From Acinetobacter sp. ANC 4862 (GTDB lineage: Bacteria > Pseudomonadota > Gammaproteobacteria > Pseudomonadales > Moraxellaceae), in contig NZ_SJXH01000001.1 of assembly GCF_004336635.1 (NCBI RefSeq), positions 1 to 64,000 of the forward strand: a stretch of 64,000 bases of DNA. The letters are read 5' to 3'. The notes beneath the pieces were generated by a model. That model saw nothing but the letters and a program-made list of their open reading frames with translations, ran no database searches and was not told where the DNA came from. Of the stretch, positions 1 through 10,802 are shown one piece after another. Every line of letters starts with the position of its first letter. Positions within the stretch are counted from its first letter, which is position 1. A program made the translations under genes and the position numbers.

Positions 1-167
1 GCTTGCGAGGAAGCTGAAATCAGTTGATTTTTCCAGTCGATAATTTGGTTTTGATGAACATCAAATTCAGCACTCAATTCAGCAAGTGTTTTTTCTGCTT
101 TAATCGCAGCAAGTGCTACCTTAGCTTTAAAATCATTTGAATGATTTCTTCTTGGTCTACGTGCCAT
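1..167 (-). CDS. IS3-family transposase OrfA, N-terminal part
   Basis: Reading leftward from the ATG at 165-167, the frame is open to the window edge. It begins MARRPRRNHSNDFKAKVALA and continues with a helix-turn-helix pattern (TLAELSAEFDVHQNQIIDWK), typical of IS3-family OrfA proteins that bind the element ends. Only about 55 residues are in the window, so neither the OrfA end nor OrfB can be judged. The element's end lies near 238-262, just upstream of the start codon, and interrupts an AlpA-like gene. The exact terminal repeat is uncertain because the other end is out of view. Confidence 0.8.
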   Translation of the reverse strand, partial: MARRPRRNHSNDFKAKVALAAIKAEKTLAELSAEFDVHQNQIIDWKNQLISASSQ

Positions 168-252
168 AAAATACTCCATATATTGATGTTTATAACATCA
201 TTTGGGGAGCAAAATATCACTTATAAGTGTTGTTCAAATTTCCTGATCCACC

Positions 253-284
253 TCTTTTGAATGATTTATAGCAAATGGTGTCAT
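253..284 (-). pseudogene. 5' stub of an AlpA-like gene cut by the IS3-type element
   Basis: The ATG at 282-284 opens MTPFAINHSK. The same start (MMPPFALKS) and a closely similar leader (285-420, with two A/T runs) occur at the intact AlpA-like gene at 34707-34955. Similarity stops after about seven codons, where IS DNA begins. I infer that a third AlpA-like gene was interrupted here. The match was made by eye, and because the stub is very short most of the support comes from the leader. Confidence 0.6.
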
Positions 285-667
285 CAAAGTTTTCCTAACG
301 TTCATATTGTATGAAACATATCATTAGTTAAAAAAAATCTTTGTGGCTGGTTAAAAAAATGAAAAAATAATCAAAATCAGCTCAAATATTCATAAAATTT
401 TATATATTTCACATCATTCATATGAAATGGATAGATACACTACAAATGTCGAATGGGCAAAAATCCACCTCACCGCCACTAAAAATTCACGGATCATAGG
501 CGTAGCGGACAAATAACAGATTATTTCTTAAAGCAATCCCAGGATCACACGAAAAATAGTCGATGGTGAGATTTACCACTAGAATTCGGCAAGTGGAATA
601 CAGTCTTTAAATGGTATCGATACTAGTTGAAAGCATCGGCTAACCTATGATTTGACTCAACCAGCCC
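285..667. other. AlpA-type leader followed by mixed transposon debris, no intact gene
   Basis: The first part (about 285-420) is the upstream region shared with the AlpA-like gene at 34.7-35.1 kb. A short stretch around 583-625 (+ strand) reads FGKWNTVFKWYRY, which resembles IS5-family transposases (usual pattern 'GKWNTVYKRF.RW'). It is too short and broken to define. No other gene is visible. Confidence 0.45.
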
Positions 668-1050
668 ACATTAGCGGACTGGGTTGATCAATGCGGTGTG
701 GAATTGGAGCCTCTGGCAGATGCTTTCAAACAGATCGTACTGCAACAATAGGTGATCCAGGCCGATGAAACTCTGATAACAGTAATCCAGATCGATGAAG
801 AAAAGCCGAAAAAAGCTATGTTTGGGGCTATGCCACAACACAGTATAATCCGGTTCAGGAGGTCGTATACGACTTCCTACTCAGCCCGTGCTGGCCAGCA
901 TGCTTAAGTGTTTTCTTGAAAGGCTGGCACAGCCAGCCAGTCTGTGATGATTACAGTGGTTAAAGCACGTTTTACATCAGGCCAGGTCATTGAGGTTGGC
1001 TGCATGGCAGCATGTACGTCATAAATCCCATGTTCACCAAATGCTTCAAT
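668..1050 (+). pseudogene. IS66-family transposase (TnpC) fragment
   Basis: The + strand reads TLADWVDQCGVELEPLADAF, then an in-frame stop, then VIQADETL. After a frameshift it continues YVWGYATTQYNPVQEVVYDF and then QPVCDDYSG. These are recognisable blocks of the IS66 TnpC core (the DDE-containing 'HADETP', 'WxY', 'VVYDF' and 'CDDYxGY' segments). Several stops and at least one frameshift make it non-functional. It ends just before the stop codon of the helicase gene on the other strand. Confidence 0.8.
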
Positions 1051-1054
1051 ATAT

Positions 1055-4000
1055 CTAATTTTTTGTTATATATAAATCAGTCGCAAAGTTCTCTCCATTT
1101 TTAACACTAATTTTTTGACTATTACCTTTCACCCAAAATACTTGCTTAACAATATCTTCAGCAAAAGGAAATTTCACTTTTTCCCTTAAATGCGGTTTAT
1201 CATCAGCATGCTTTAATCTCCAATATCCAACTCCTTGATCCATTCTGACATATACCTCTTTACCAGATTTAAATTTCAATAAGAAATATCTAGCATGATC
1301 AATCTTATATTTTGGTATATCTAAATAGATCTTTTGAGATAAGAGATCTTCAAAATATCTGATAAAAAACTGTTCATGGTCACTATGATCTTGAAAGTCT
1401 GAATCCAAAAAGTCATTAGACTTAGAATTCGTAGGTAATGTTTTAGAAAAAAAACTCGTCTGTATTATGAATTTAACTCGACCTTCTAATAAATTTTTAA
1501 GATAATTAAATAAATTACTTATCAAAATAATATTTGCAGGAGACTTCAAATAACGATCAGAATATTTTACTTCAACAATAGGATCATCATTGATCAAATG
1601 ATCGAGTTTAGCTATAGGAACAACTGTATTCCAAAAGTTTTGAGCAAATCCCGAAATAGATGCATCATTAAACTTATGTAATATTTTTAAATGATGATAC
1701 TGATTTTCATATTGTTCTACTATATTAAAATCAAAACTAAAAGGCTGAATTTCTAAACTAGGATATATCATTGATTGATAGCTAGGACTTACACTCTCCA
1801 GCCAATTTTCATTAAATTCAAAGATACTATTATCCTGATTAAATAAAGAAATTATTTTATCTTCGAGTATTACTTGTGCGTATAAATAATCTAGACATAT
1901 AGCACTATTTTTTACAGCAAATTTAATACCAACTTTCTCCAAAGCTAACATTTCTTTTTGAAAATCTAGTGTTAAATTAATATCAGAAGAAAGAACTATT
2001 TCCAAATTAATTTCATGATTTAATATAGTAAATATTTTCTTTCTAATTTCCGTACAAAGTATATCCCAATCTTTATTACTTCCATTTAAATTAAAGATAA
2101 TATTTTTCGCACCCTGATTCAAATAGTATTCAATAATTGAAAATGGTGTTCCAGATATAAATTCAGTATTTGGTATAGGTGATTCTAAATATTTAAGAAA
2201 ATCTTCTCCCAACCACTCTAATGCAAGTTTTCTATTTAAGTTTTCAACATCATGTCTAGTCTGACTATCTAATAAACATTGACCACAAATTGAAGAGCAA
2301 GTTTCATCATTACATTTTAGTTTTTCAATAAGTAATCTTAAGATTTCAGAAATAAACTTCGATGCGGTTGTTGAGAATCCTGCTCCCCCACTTAAATCAT
2401 CATAGATTTGTAATACCAAAATGGCTTGCCCATCTAGTTTTTTAACCTTAACCGCATAACCAAGCTCATCAGTTGAAATGCCTAAAACACTTGCAATAGC
2501 TTGCCTTAAAGCAACAACTAAAGTAGTTGCAATAATTTTCCCATCTTCATTATTTAAAATATATTCATTTCTTACAGGATGCTTTAAAATAATTTCCAAT
2601 ACATCTGTTTGGATTTGGCATCCCAAATGGATATTAGGTTTTACATTACTAGAACCATTACAGTCATGTGGCTTTTTATATCGCTCCCCCTCTTTTTGAG
2701 CGTTCAGTGGCTTATGTGGACGATCAGGAGTTAAAGTATTTGGGTAAGATGGTTCACCATCCTGTTCTGCCTCCATAGAGTCTGCACGCCCACACTGCAT
2801 ACAGATCGCGTAACCTGTCCCATTTAAACCTGAACTATATTGAAATACATACCCATCAGTATCAATATTAAAATAGCCTAGATTAGCATTCGGCAGTGGC
2901 CAAGTTTCTACATTCTGAGATATACCCACCCAAGGTTTTTGAATTGGAATATATTTTTGTGCTGTTACATCATTATTTGGCTGATCATAAAAGTCCACAC
3001 TAAACCCATTAGGTCTTAGTACTTTTTTAATATCTGTAATCTCTTTACCACATTCAGGATTACTACAAATTAAACTTTCATTTCCAGCGATCACTCCTTT
3101 TTTTAGACCTGTCTGGCCACAATGATGACAAACCCATGCATGGTCAAAACGTTGAGGCTTTTTGTCATGTTCATTTTGCATATTTTGCCAAGACAATGAT
3201 ATTCCTTTAGAAATATAAACTCGACCATCAATAATTACTTCTGCACCTGGCGCATATTCCCGGATGGCAATCGCAATATTTCGACTTGGCATGCCTTTAA
3301 TACGTGTTAAATTATCTTCGCGATCTAATTGTTTTTCAAAATTTCTCCCTCTAACTTTCTTTGAAAGTTTTTCCCATCGCTCCTTCTCAATTCTGTTTGT
3401 ATTATTAAATGTTATAACATCAGTAGGAAAACCATAACTTGGCAAGAAGTTACGCATTGCTAATTCAGAAAGTAAGTACGCTTTTAATAAAAGATCCCTT
3501 TCTTTTTCAAGTCGAAAAAGATAACTACTTGTAGAATTAACTGAATATTCCTTATTATATTCACTCTCAATAACTGTATATTCTTGTATCCACTCATCTT
3601 TAAGTTCACGAATTTTACTTAAACTTTCAGACAAAATCGTTTCATTATCAACATCTTTTAATGCAGTTCCTTGTTTTAAAAAATCTATTAAGTGTTGGTG
3701 TTTTTTAATAGCTACGCCTGTGAGCCATTTTTCAAAAAATTCACAAATAGAAGAATCTTTACCATCTTCCTTTAAATAGAACCATTTCAAATCTAATTTA
3801 GGACGATCAATATTTGTATCACCAATTTCTTCTATTAGGAACGTAGATAATAATTGGGCATTTATATGACGCTGAATTAAACGACCTGAATTAAAACTCA
3901 CATGTGGTGCTTGAATTGGTGTGGTATAAGCCCATAAAGAGTTATTAAACACCTGTAAATCATGCGGATTGTTTTTACAAAGCGTATATGAAATCGCACG

Positions 4001-7000
4001 AGATTGACTGCCACGCCCTGCTCGTCCAGTGCGCTGTAAATAGTTGGCTGGATGCGGTGGAACATTATTCATCACTACTGTTGATATCCCCCCGATATCA
4101 ACCCCCATTTCCATAGTAGTTGAGCAATTTAAAACATTCACTTTACCCGCTTTAAAATAGGTTTCATATTGCTTAAGCAGACTTGCTGATTGCTGTGCTG
4201 AATGTTCCGCTGTTCGATAAAAGAAACCTCCCAATACAGCACTATCAGATAAATCAGTCCATAAGTTTAAAGAACGTAGCAATTGAAGATCTGGATCTTC
4301 TTTTAATTCATTGAAGTTTTGTAAACTATATGTCCATAATTTTGGAAATGCCAAAGATTTAGTTAGATATCTTTCTTTATTTTTTGGCAATGACCTTGGT
4401 AGGTATGGAGTAAGTCCTTTAAAGGTAGTATCCATTAATCGATGTGTAATTGGACACAAGAAAACTTTATCCATCAAGCTAAACGTAAATTTTTCTTTTC
4501 TTAGATGATAACGGTTATTCCCATCATCCGTTAAAAACTCTGTAGTTAATACTTTCCAAGCTTTTTTAAGCCAGTCATCAGCTATATTTTTATGCTGTTT
4601 TAAACTAAGATCTAAATTTGCACCTAATACTAAAAGCTTTACTAAACGATGATTAGGTGTTTCTGATGCAAGTGGCCATACTAAAATACTATTATTTTTA
4701 GAACCATCTTTATTCTTTTCAATTTTACCTCTAAGTTCAAAACTGACTACATGTTTTGGTCTTACAGGACCACCCATCCATTGCTTCCATTCATCGGCAA
4801 GATCTATAACAGTATTTTCACGAATATAAAAATCTAAAATAACTTTTATGAAGTTCTGCCAATCTTGAATAGTTAAGCCACTTTCTTTCCAATGATTTGG
4901 TAAATCATTTTGCTCATTTAAGCCTTTATAACTGACTTTTACTAAGCCTAATGTTTCTAAACTATTAGCATTTTTGGGTCTGCGAGAAAACTCTCTTGTG
5001 AGCAACATCTGTGCTAATCTAATTGAACCCTTATCTTCAAAAACTGAACCCGCAATATGTCTATTTGCTAATAAAATTCCATTTTTAAAATCGAAATCTT
5101 TGGCTAATAAAGTATATAAGTCTTCCCAAGTTACTTCTATAAGATTAGATTTATTATTCGTAATTTTTAAATCATCAATTTCTTTTTGCCAGAGATCAAT
5201 CATTATCTGATTATTCTGATCCATAGCTACTTTTAATTTTTCTCTTAAAAATTTTAGACTTGGATCTTCATTTTGATTTTGGAATGTATCTTTTGTTTTT
5301 TCAATTAAACTGGTAACAACAGCTCCGCGTAAACGTGACCGTTCCGCTTCTTGTTGCATCTTCACAGACAATCGTGCTGTACCTTGACGGCTATCTGTAA
5401 ATGTAATTAAACGTTTACCCTTAGCTGGCATATCCAAAGGCGTACAGCCCTTCAATTCTTTGAATTCACCTTCAACAAATTCTGGATCACTAAAGTTTTT
5501 AACAGCTTCATCGATTTCATCTTGCTCAATATCAGGACAATATTGCAAAAGATGTGGCACTACTTGCGTTATATAATAAGGTGCACCAAGAATTGCGCGA
5601 TTAAAAGGTAAATCAAACTTTGATCCTTCTGCACCACATTCAGCATTACTACATGGAACAGGATCATTCCATTTTTCAGGTTCAAAGTAATGCACATCCA
5701 CATTATTTTTAGATTTTTCTCGTAATTTTAGGCTATCTAAATTTAATTCATCATGACGATACCCCTTATCTTTATTTTCATTTACTGAAAAAACAAGTAA
5801 TCGATTTTTTATTGACTGATTATATTCAACATCTTGTTCCTCATCTTTATCAAGTAATAATGAAAATTCATCAGCAATTTCAACACTCCATTGCTTTAAG
5901 ACATCGCCTTGTTTTAACGAGCCTAATAAATGGGGTTCTTTACATCCTCGACAGAATGTTAATTCTAAAACAGGTGAACCACAGTCACATTTTTCTTGAT
6001 GCGTTGCATATACTTGACCAAATCCCCAGTTTTTTAAATCATCTGATTTCGATGTGCATTTTGAATTTATGCAGCTCCAAAGTCCATGTGTCACACGTTG
6101 ATAATAATTGATACGAACTTTTAAAAATGCTTGTTCTTTAGCATAACATTTTGTATATGTTAATAAATCAATCCAATCCAAAACCTCCATTTCAGAGATT
6201 TTATATCCTAATTTGTTAGTTATTCTTACAAGTTTATCCAATGACAATGCACGATGAGACGTAATATTTTCTCTTAATGTTAAGGCGATAGGATGTCCGC
6301 ATAACAAATTATAACGCTCCTCAGAAACCTCACTGTCACGGTCAATTTGAATAATTTCTTCTAAGGATAAATAGTTATGCTCTACTGTTGGCAGTATTGG
6401 AACTTCTCGCTGGCCTCCAAGAACCAAAATATTATCTTTACTTTGCCCAGATATTTCTGACAAAAACTGTTTTAATTTGTCTTCAGCATCTTTACCTGCA
6501 ATAGTTGCGGATGTCGCCACAAAACGTACATCTTGGGCTGTCACACCGAAAGCATGTAAAACTCGGCGTAACTGAAGTGCCAACTCGGCAGCCTGGGAAC
6601 CCATATAGCTATGGGCCTCATCTAGGACAATCCAACGCAACTTACCCTTCGATTTCTGTAAAATAGGTGCATCAGTCTGACGTACCATCATATATTCCAG
6701 CATAGTGCCATTCGTTACTAGAATAGGTGCTGGATTCAAACGAAGTTCTTCGCGTGTTAGGACCTGATTTGGGCGCTGTTTTTGTTCTTCAGATACTTGA
6801 GATTTATATTCCTTAGTATTGCCATTATATAAACAATAGCGGATTGCATCTTTACGATCAAAATTACGTGTCCAAGCATCTAAACGTTCTTGTTGGGAAT
6901 TAATTAAAGCATTTAATGGGTATAAAAATAATGCATGTACACCTGTTAAAGATTGTTCATTTTGAAGAAACTCTTCATATAAGTCATTTAAAATAGGCAC

Positions 7001-7408
7001 CATAAAGCACTCTGTTTTACCCGAACCAGTACCTGATGTGACCACAATAGATTTTTTATCTTCTAATAATGATTTCCAGCTTTTCAATTGATGAGTATAA
7101 GGTTGATAACTTCGATTAAACCTATATGCTCCATTACCCTCATTATCAAGAACATCAATTAGTTTTTTATTTAGTAAATTCCCACCTAATTCATTTAAAG
7201 TTGGCTCTGCTTTTTGCCAGGCAAACATCTGTTCTATAATAGGTGACGATAAAAAGGATTGTTGTTCCCCAGCGAACTGTGACATCTGTACACCTAATAC
7301 TTTCCTTAATTCAGGATGTGTAATACCAAGTATACTTAAAGTTGCTTCTTTATTTTTTTGAATGCTTTCTTGAGTTAGTGGTTTGAAATACTGATACATA
7401 AAATTCAC
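1055..7408 (-). CDS. druE: Druantia DruE-like giant DEAD/DEAH helicase with DUF1998
   Basis: This 2117-aa protein is probably the helicase effector of a Druantia anti-phage system. Seen: Walker A GTGSGKT at residues 126-132; DEAH at 263-266; a Cys-rich cluster near 450-490; helicase motif VI (QRTGRAGRG) near 1130; CxxC pairs near 1428 (CHHCG) and beyond; and a C-terminal DUF1998-like segment (DDLSGGAGFS, then CGQCLLDS near 1710). Known: DruE is the roughly 2000-residue helicase-DUF1998 protein common to all Druantia types. The start is a GTG at 7406-7408 overlapping the upstream TGA (GTGA), with an ATG three codons later as an alternative. Coupling to the 1098-aa partner fits type III (DruH plus DruE). 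DISARM also has DUF1998 and helicase functions, but on separate proteins and with other partners, none of which is present. Confidence 0.85.
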   Translation of the reverse strand: MNFMYQYFKPLTQESIQKNKEATLSILGITHPELRKVLGVQMSQFAGEQQSFLSSPIIEQMFAWQKAEPTLNELGGNLLNKKLIDVLDNEGNGAYRFNRSYQPYTHQLKSWKSLLEDKKSIVVTSGTGSGKTECFMVPILNDLYEEFLQNEQSLTGVHALFLYPLNALINSQQERLDAWTRNFDRKDAIRYCLYNGNTKEYKSQVSEEQKQRPNQVLTREELRLNPAPILVTNGTMLEYMMVRQTDAPILQKSKGKLRWIVLDEAHSYMGSQAAELALQLRRVLHAFGVTAQDVRFVATSATIAGKDAEDKLKQFLSEISGQSKDNILVLGGQREVPILPTVEHNYLSLEEIIQIDRDSEVSEERYNLLCGHPIALTLRENITSHRALSLDKLVRITNKLGYKISEMEVLDWIDLLTYTKCYAKEQAFLKVRINYYQRVTHGLWSCINSKCTSKSDDLKNWGFGQVYATHQEKCDCGSPVLELTFCRGCKEPHLLGSLKQGDVLKQWSVEIADEFSLLLDKDEEQDVEYNQSIKNRLLVFSVNENKDKGYRHDELNLDSLKLREKSKNNVDVHYFEPEKWNDPVPCSNAECGAEGSKFDLPFNRAILGAPYYITQVVPHLLQYCPDIEQDEIDEAVKNFSDPEFVEGEFKELKGCTPLDMPAKGKRLITFTDSRQGTARLSVKMQQEAERSRLRGAVVTSLIEKTKDTFQNQNEDPSLKFLREKLKVAMDQNNQIMIDLWQKEIDDLKITNNKSNLIEVTWEDLYTLLAKDFDFKNGILLANRHIAGSVFEDKGSIRLAQMLLTREFSRRPKNANSLETLGLVKVSYKGLNEQNDLPNHWKESGLTIQDWQNFIKVILDFYIRENTVIDLADEWKQWMGGPVRPKHVVSFELRGKIEKNKDGSKNNSILVWPLASETPNHRLVKLLVLGANLDLSLKQHKNIADDWLKKAWKVLTTEFLTDDGNNRYHLRKEKFTFSLMDKVFLCPITHRLMDTTFKGLTPYLPRSLPKNKERYLTKSLAFPKLWTYSLQNFNELKEDPDLQLLRSLNLWTDLSDSAVLGGFFYRTAEHSAQQSASLLKQYETYFKAGKVNVLNCSTTMEMGVDIGGISTVVMNNVPPHPANYLQRTGRAGRGSQSRAISYTLCKNNPHDLQVFNNSLWAYTTPIQAPHVSFNSGRLIQRHINAQLLSTFLIEEIGDTNIDRPKLDLKWFYLKEDGKDSSICEFFEKWLTGVAIKKHQHLIDFLKQGTALKDVDNETILSESLSKIRELKDEWIQEYTVIESEYNKEYSVNSTSSYLFRLEKERDLLLKAYLLSELAMRNFLPSYGFPTDVITFNNTNRIEKERWEKLSKKVRGRNFEKQLDREDNLTRIKGMPSRNIAIAIREYAPGAEVIIDGRVYISKGISLSWQNMQNEHDKKPQRFDHAWVCHHCGQTGLKKGVIAGNESLICSNPECGKEITDIKKVLRPNGFSVDFYDQPNNDVTAQKYIPIQKPWVGISQNVETWPLPNANLGYFNIDTDGYVFQYSSGLNGTGYAICMQCGRADSMEAEQDGEPSYPNTLTPDRPHKPLNAQKEGERYKKPHDCNGSSNVKPNIHLGCQIQTDVLEIILKHPVRNEYILNNEDGKIIATTLVVALRQAIASVLGISTDELGYAVKVKKLDGQAILVLQIYDDLSGGAGFSTTASKFISEILRLLIEKLKCNDETCSSICGQCLLDSQTRHDVENLNRKLALEWLGEDFLKYLESPIPNTEFISGTPFSIIEYYLNQGAKNIIFNLNGSNKDWDILCTEIRKKIFTILNHEINLEIVLSSDINLTLDFQKEMLALEKVGIKFAVKNSAICLDYLYAQVILEDKIISLFNQDNSIFEFNENWLESVSPSYQSMIYPSLEIQPFSFDFNIVEQYENQYHHLKILHKFNDASISGFAQNFWNTVVPIAKLDHLINDDPIVEVKYSDRYLKSPANIILISNLFNYLKNLLEGRVKFIIQTSFFSKTLPTNSKSNDFLDSDFQDHSDHEQFFIRYFEDLLSQKIYLDIPKYKIDHARYFLLKFKSGKEVYVRMDQGVGYWRLKHADDKPHLREKVKFPFAEDIVKQVFWVKGNSQKISVKNGENFATDLYITKN

Positions 7409-10400
7409 TTCGTTTCTAAAATTAAATACTTAACAACTGAACTAAAGATAAAATTAAACCATTGTTCATCAAACAATATAATCTGCTTAATATGTAGAAT
7501 TTCCTTAGGATTAATCTCAAATTTAGAATTTTTAACTACGTTGAGATATGCTAAACAAAAGGGAAAATACACAACATCTTTATTCCACTGACTTGCTAAA
7601 TTAATCTTAAAAGGTAGCTGTTGTATACTAGAAAAATATTCCCATCTATTTATGGATAGGTCATTAGGCCATTCACCATTTTCAGTATCTGCTTTATGTC
7701 TGTGCAATAGATGTTGATATTCACAATTTTCCTTTCCACCCAAGTTTTTTCCTTCAAATATATAATTCTGTAAAAAATCTAGTCGACCTAAAGGACCAAA
7801 TTCTTTAGTGCCATTCAGATAAAACTCATGAAAACTCTCATCTAATAAAGGAGTGATTTTTTTCATGTTATTCAGGAGCTTTCTTGCTTTATTTTTGCCA
7901 TAATAACCATCATCATCTGCTATTTTTGTCCAACTGTGAATTAGCTGATCTATAGCATTATTCCATGATGAAATCGGGATTAAATACCATAAAACAGATA
8001 ATTCAGTTTCAAAACGTCTCAATATTTCTAATGGCAAATCTAATTTAAATACTGTAATGGCAAGTGCATCAAAATTACGAGCTAAACTTTTTAAAACCTC
8101 AAAAGTATTCAATGGCAAATATTCATAATTATCAAATATTGCCTGAACATAGCTCCAAAGCTCTTCATTACCATCAAAATTTAAATTTTGTACATACTGA
8201 TCGATAGACTCTGTATTTTGACCAAAATTGCGAATTGATTTTGTTAAACCTTCCACCTGAATATCTTGAACATAATCAAATTTAGGAATGAGTTTAGGTC
8301 TAAAAAGTGTTGTGCCTTTTGCTGGTATCAATAAATAAGGTGCCAAACTCATATCAAGTTCAGGTAATTGAAAAGATTTTCCTCCTTCCCAAAAATTACC
8401 AAGTATTAAATCTTGAGCTTCCAATTGAGGTTGAATCAAAGACATGAATTGTGGCTTTAAAGCAATGTTACTTTGCTGTATTGTTCTTTCTGGATCATAA
8501 TAAGCATCGAGAAGTTTCCCCCAACTCAGTTGTCTCCCATAATGTTTAATATTCCATGTAGATTTCATTTCATGATTGTAAATTGTACATATGACATAGC
8601 TATCTAGATCATCTGACAAACTCAGGATACCCTTAATTTCTTCTATAAAATCATATAAATTAATAAAAGAAATGCCCTGTTTTACTTTAATTTTAGCTCT
8701 GTAAAAGGGAGGATTTTTTTTAGATTTTAACAAAACTTCAAAGCAAAACGTCGTTGGTCGTTCATATGAATAAACTATAAGCTCAGTGCTGATTAAATCA
8801 CTTATAACAAACTCTTTTGACTTCATTTCGCCATGGTCATTTACTAACTTTATCCCTCTAGCAGGAAATGGAACACTTAATAAAAATTCTCCACCAAATT
8901 TAAAGGTAATTTTTAGCTTTAATTCCAATGGTACTTCAAGACATCTGATGGAGCATTTATAGATTAAGCCTGAATTAGATATATTTAACAGCGTATCAGG
9001 ATTCAATACTTCTATTTGGATTTGAGCATCTGAAGTAATACATATTTCAGCCTCTTCCAATTTATACCCTGCTTTAGTTTCAACTTTAAAACTAGGAGGT
9101 AAAATAATTACTTGTTTTTTTAATAAGTTTTCACCATTTAAATTTTTTAGGGTGAGCATCTGCTTACCTAATATCAAATGCAGAGGTACTGATTCTAGAT
9201 CCTGTTGTCCTAGATAAAGCTTATCTCCATAGTTTCTTAGAACAGGTTTTCCTGTAAAAGCCATGGATGGGGTGGTCTTTAATTGACTTAAATTATGTGC
9301 TCTAAATAATAATTGCTCAAATTCCGTCTTATCATGACCACATTTTACTTCAATGCTATCACCATCCTGAGTCAGAATATGTTGTAAACCATTAATCTTA
9401 TAAAGATTAAAATTCTGAAATCCCCCCACTTGTTGAGGGTGGTCTTCTGAATTTGTTAGATCGAAAGAAGCGTCTATAGGTAAACTCAGCAAAATTTCAG
9501 TCTCTTGAGTCTTAAATGCCCCTTGTGCTATATATTTAGGTTGTTTAGCTATAGTGAAACCAATAGGTAAAGTATCAAAATCAAGTGCTGTATGCTCAAG
9601 TTCAATATGATCAATAGTTAATCCATCGATTTCTAAACAGAGATATAACTTCTCTGTATAAACTTTACGACGGATTTCACTAGAGAATCCTCTATTAATT
9701 TCTGCAACAATTTTCTTATCTTGATGTGAAAGATATCCTACACATAGAAATTGACTTCTTCCCTGCCAACCTTCTTTTACAACTAATTGCCCACGTGTTT
9801 TAAATAATTCAAAGTCTTGATCTACCTTAAAATTCAATTCCTGTGGTAAATGAATCGCCGTAAATAAGTGTTGAAAATTTTCTGTGAAGTAATTAATACA
9901 TTTCTGAGACTGACGAAACTCTTTATGCTTCGTCACCTCTACAGAAGCTGATTCAAACAAATTCCTCAAGAACTTATCGACAATCTCTTTATCATCATCA
10001 ATCGGTAAAGGAAATTCATTTCTCCAATACTTAGATTTTTGATCTAAAACAACGATTGGATCTTTATGTTTATCTAGATCAAATTCTTCAACTTTTTCTA
10101 TAATAAGTTTTACAATCTCAATCACAAGTTCTAGTGTTTCATCATATTCAAAAGCTTGTGGTAGGCTTTTTAACTCTTGTTGAATAACATCTCTTAACTC
10201 ATATGGTGCAGATTTATTTTCTAAATATAATGAAATAACTTTTTGAAATATTGAAATATATTTATTACCATCATCTTTTAATAAGCGAGATGGGAAGCCC
10301 CCTTCCTTAAAAATAGAACCTAAATAGTTATTTGCTTTCGTATATTTAACTAAGGGTCGTTTCCAAAAGTTAAGACCTTTCGTAACGAGATCATTACGGG

Positions 10401-10701
10401 TATTAACTGGCATCTCAATCACCCATAATGAGTTTAAAATGGGCTCCCAAGTCCACCCTTCTTTATATTCACGTCTAAACCACTCAGCGACATAAATAGT
10501 AAATAGACTAGCCCAGCTATTACTGACTCTGTTTAAATTTTGATTTTTAAACGTGTCTCTTAGGACTTGCTGAATTTGTTTGAACTCTAAATAAGATATT
10601 TGATACTTGTATAATGCTTTACCATGTGGGCAAATCATCCCTCTTTTTTCAAGTAATTTTTCTAAACATTTTTCAGAATTTAAAATTGTAATAGTAACCA
10701 T
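7405..10701 (-). CDS. druH: Druantia type III DruH-like protein
   Basis: This 1098-aa protein contains no enzymatic motif that I recognise. Its N-terminal region (YVAEWFRREYKEGWTWEPIL near residues 70-90) matches my memory of the STY4851/ECs_5259 (YjiT-like) family, which is the DruH partner in Druantia type III. Its size (about 1100 aa), its position immediately upstream of the 2117-aa helicase and the 4-base overlap with it support the assignment. The middle third is rich in beta-type residues and the C-terminus is Trp/Phe/Tyr-rich and probably helical; this is an impression, not a prediction run. It sits about 100 bp downstream of hsdR in the same direction, so it may be co-transcribed with the restriction operon. 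E. coli K-12 carries related remnants beside hsdRMS, so the linkage is a recurring one. Confidence 0.75.
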   Translation of the reverse strand: MVTITILNSEKCLEKLLEKRGMICPHGKALYKYQISYLEFKQIQQVLRDTFKNQNLNRVSNSWASLFTIYVAEWFRREYKEGWTWEPILNSLWVIEMPVNTRNDLVTKGLNFWKRPLVKYTKANNYLGSIFKEGGFPSRLLKDDGNKYISIFQKVISLYLENKSAPYELRDVIQQELKSLPQAFEYDETLELVIEIVKLIIEKVEEFDLDKHKDPIVVLDQKSKYWRNEFPLPIDDDKEIVDKFLRNLFESASVEVTKHKEFRQSQKCINYFTENFQHLFTAIHLPQELNFKVDQDFELFKTRGQLVVKEGWQGRSQFLCVGYLSHQDKKIVAEINRGFSSEIRRKVYTEKLYLCLEIDGLTIDHIELEHTALDFDTLPIGFTIAKQPKYIAQGAFKTQETEILLSLPIDASFDLTNSEDHPQQVGGFQNFNLYKINGLQHILTQDGDSIEVKCGHDKTEFEQLLFRAHNLSQLKTTPSMAFTGKPVLRNYGDKLYLGQQDLESVPLHLILGKQMLTLKNLNGENLLKKQVIILPPSFKVETKAGYKLEEAEICITSDAQIQIEVLNPDTLLNISNSGLIYKCSIRCLEVPLELKLKITFKFGGEFLLSVPFPARGIKLVNDHGEMKSKEFVISDLISTELIVYSYERPTTFCFEVLLKSKKNPPFYRAKIKVKQGISFINLYDFIEEIKGILSLSDDLDSYVICTIYNHEMKSTWNIKHYGRQLSWGKLLDAYYDPERTIQQSNIALKPQFMSLIQPQLEAQDLILGNFWEGGKSFQLPELDMSLAPYLLIPAKGTTLFRPKLIPKFDYVQDIQVEGLTKSIRNFGQNTESIDQYVQNLNFDGNEELWSYVQAIFDNYEYLPLNTFEVLKSLARNFDALAITVFKLDLPLEILRRFETELSVLWYLIPISSWNNAIDQLIHSWTKIADDDGYYGKNKARKLLNNMKKITPLLDESFHEFYLNGTKEFGPLGRLDFLQNYIFEGKNLGGKENCEYQHLLHRHKADTENGEWPNDLSINRWEYFSSIQQLPFKINLASQWNKDVVYFPFCLAYLNVVKNSKFEINPKEILHIKQIILFDEQWFNFIFSSVVKYLILETK

Positions 10702-10802
10702 GTAAAGCTCTAATTAATTTTTTAAGTGGGACTCTTCTTCTCAATAGCTTAAATAAAAGCATCTACCAATATGTGTACTGATATTTGCTATTTACCATTA
10801 AC

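Noticed and set aside
1055-10701. DISARM or Dpd defence system
   Set aside because: No separate DrmB-like, PLD, methyltransferase or queuosine-type genes are present; size and partner fit Druantia type III.
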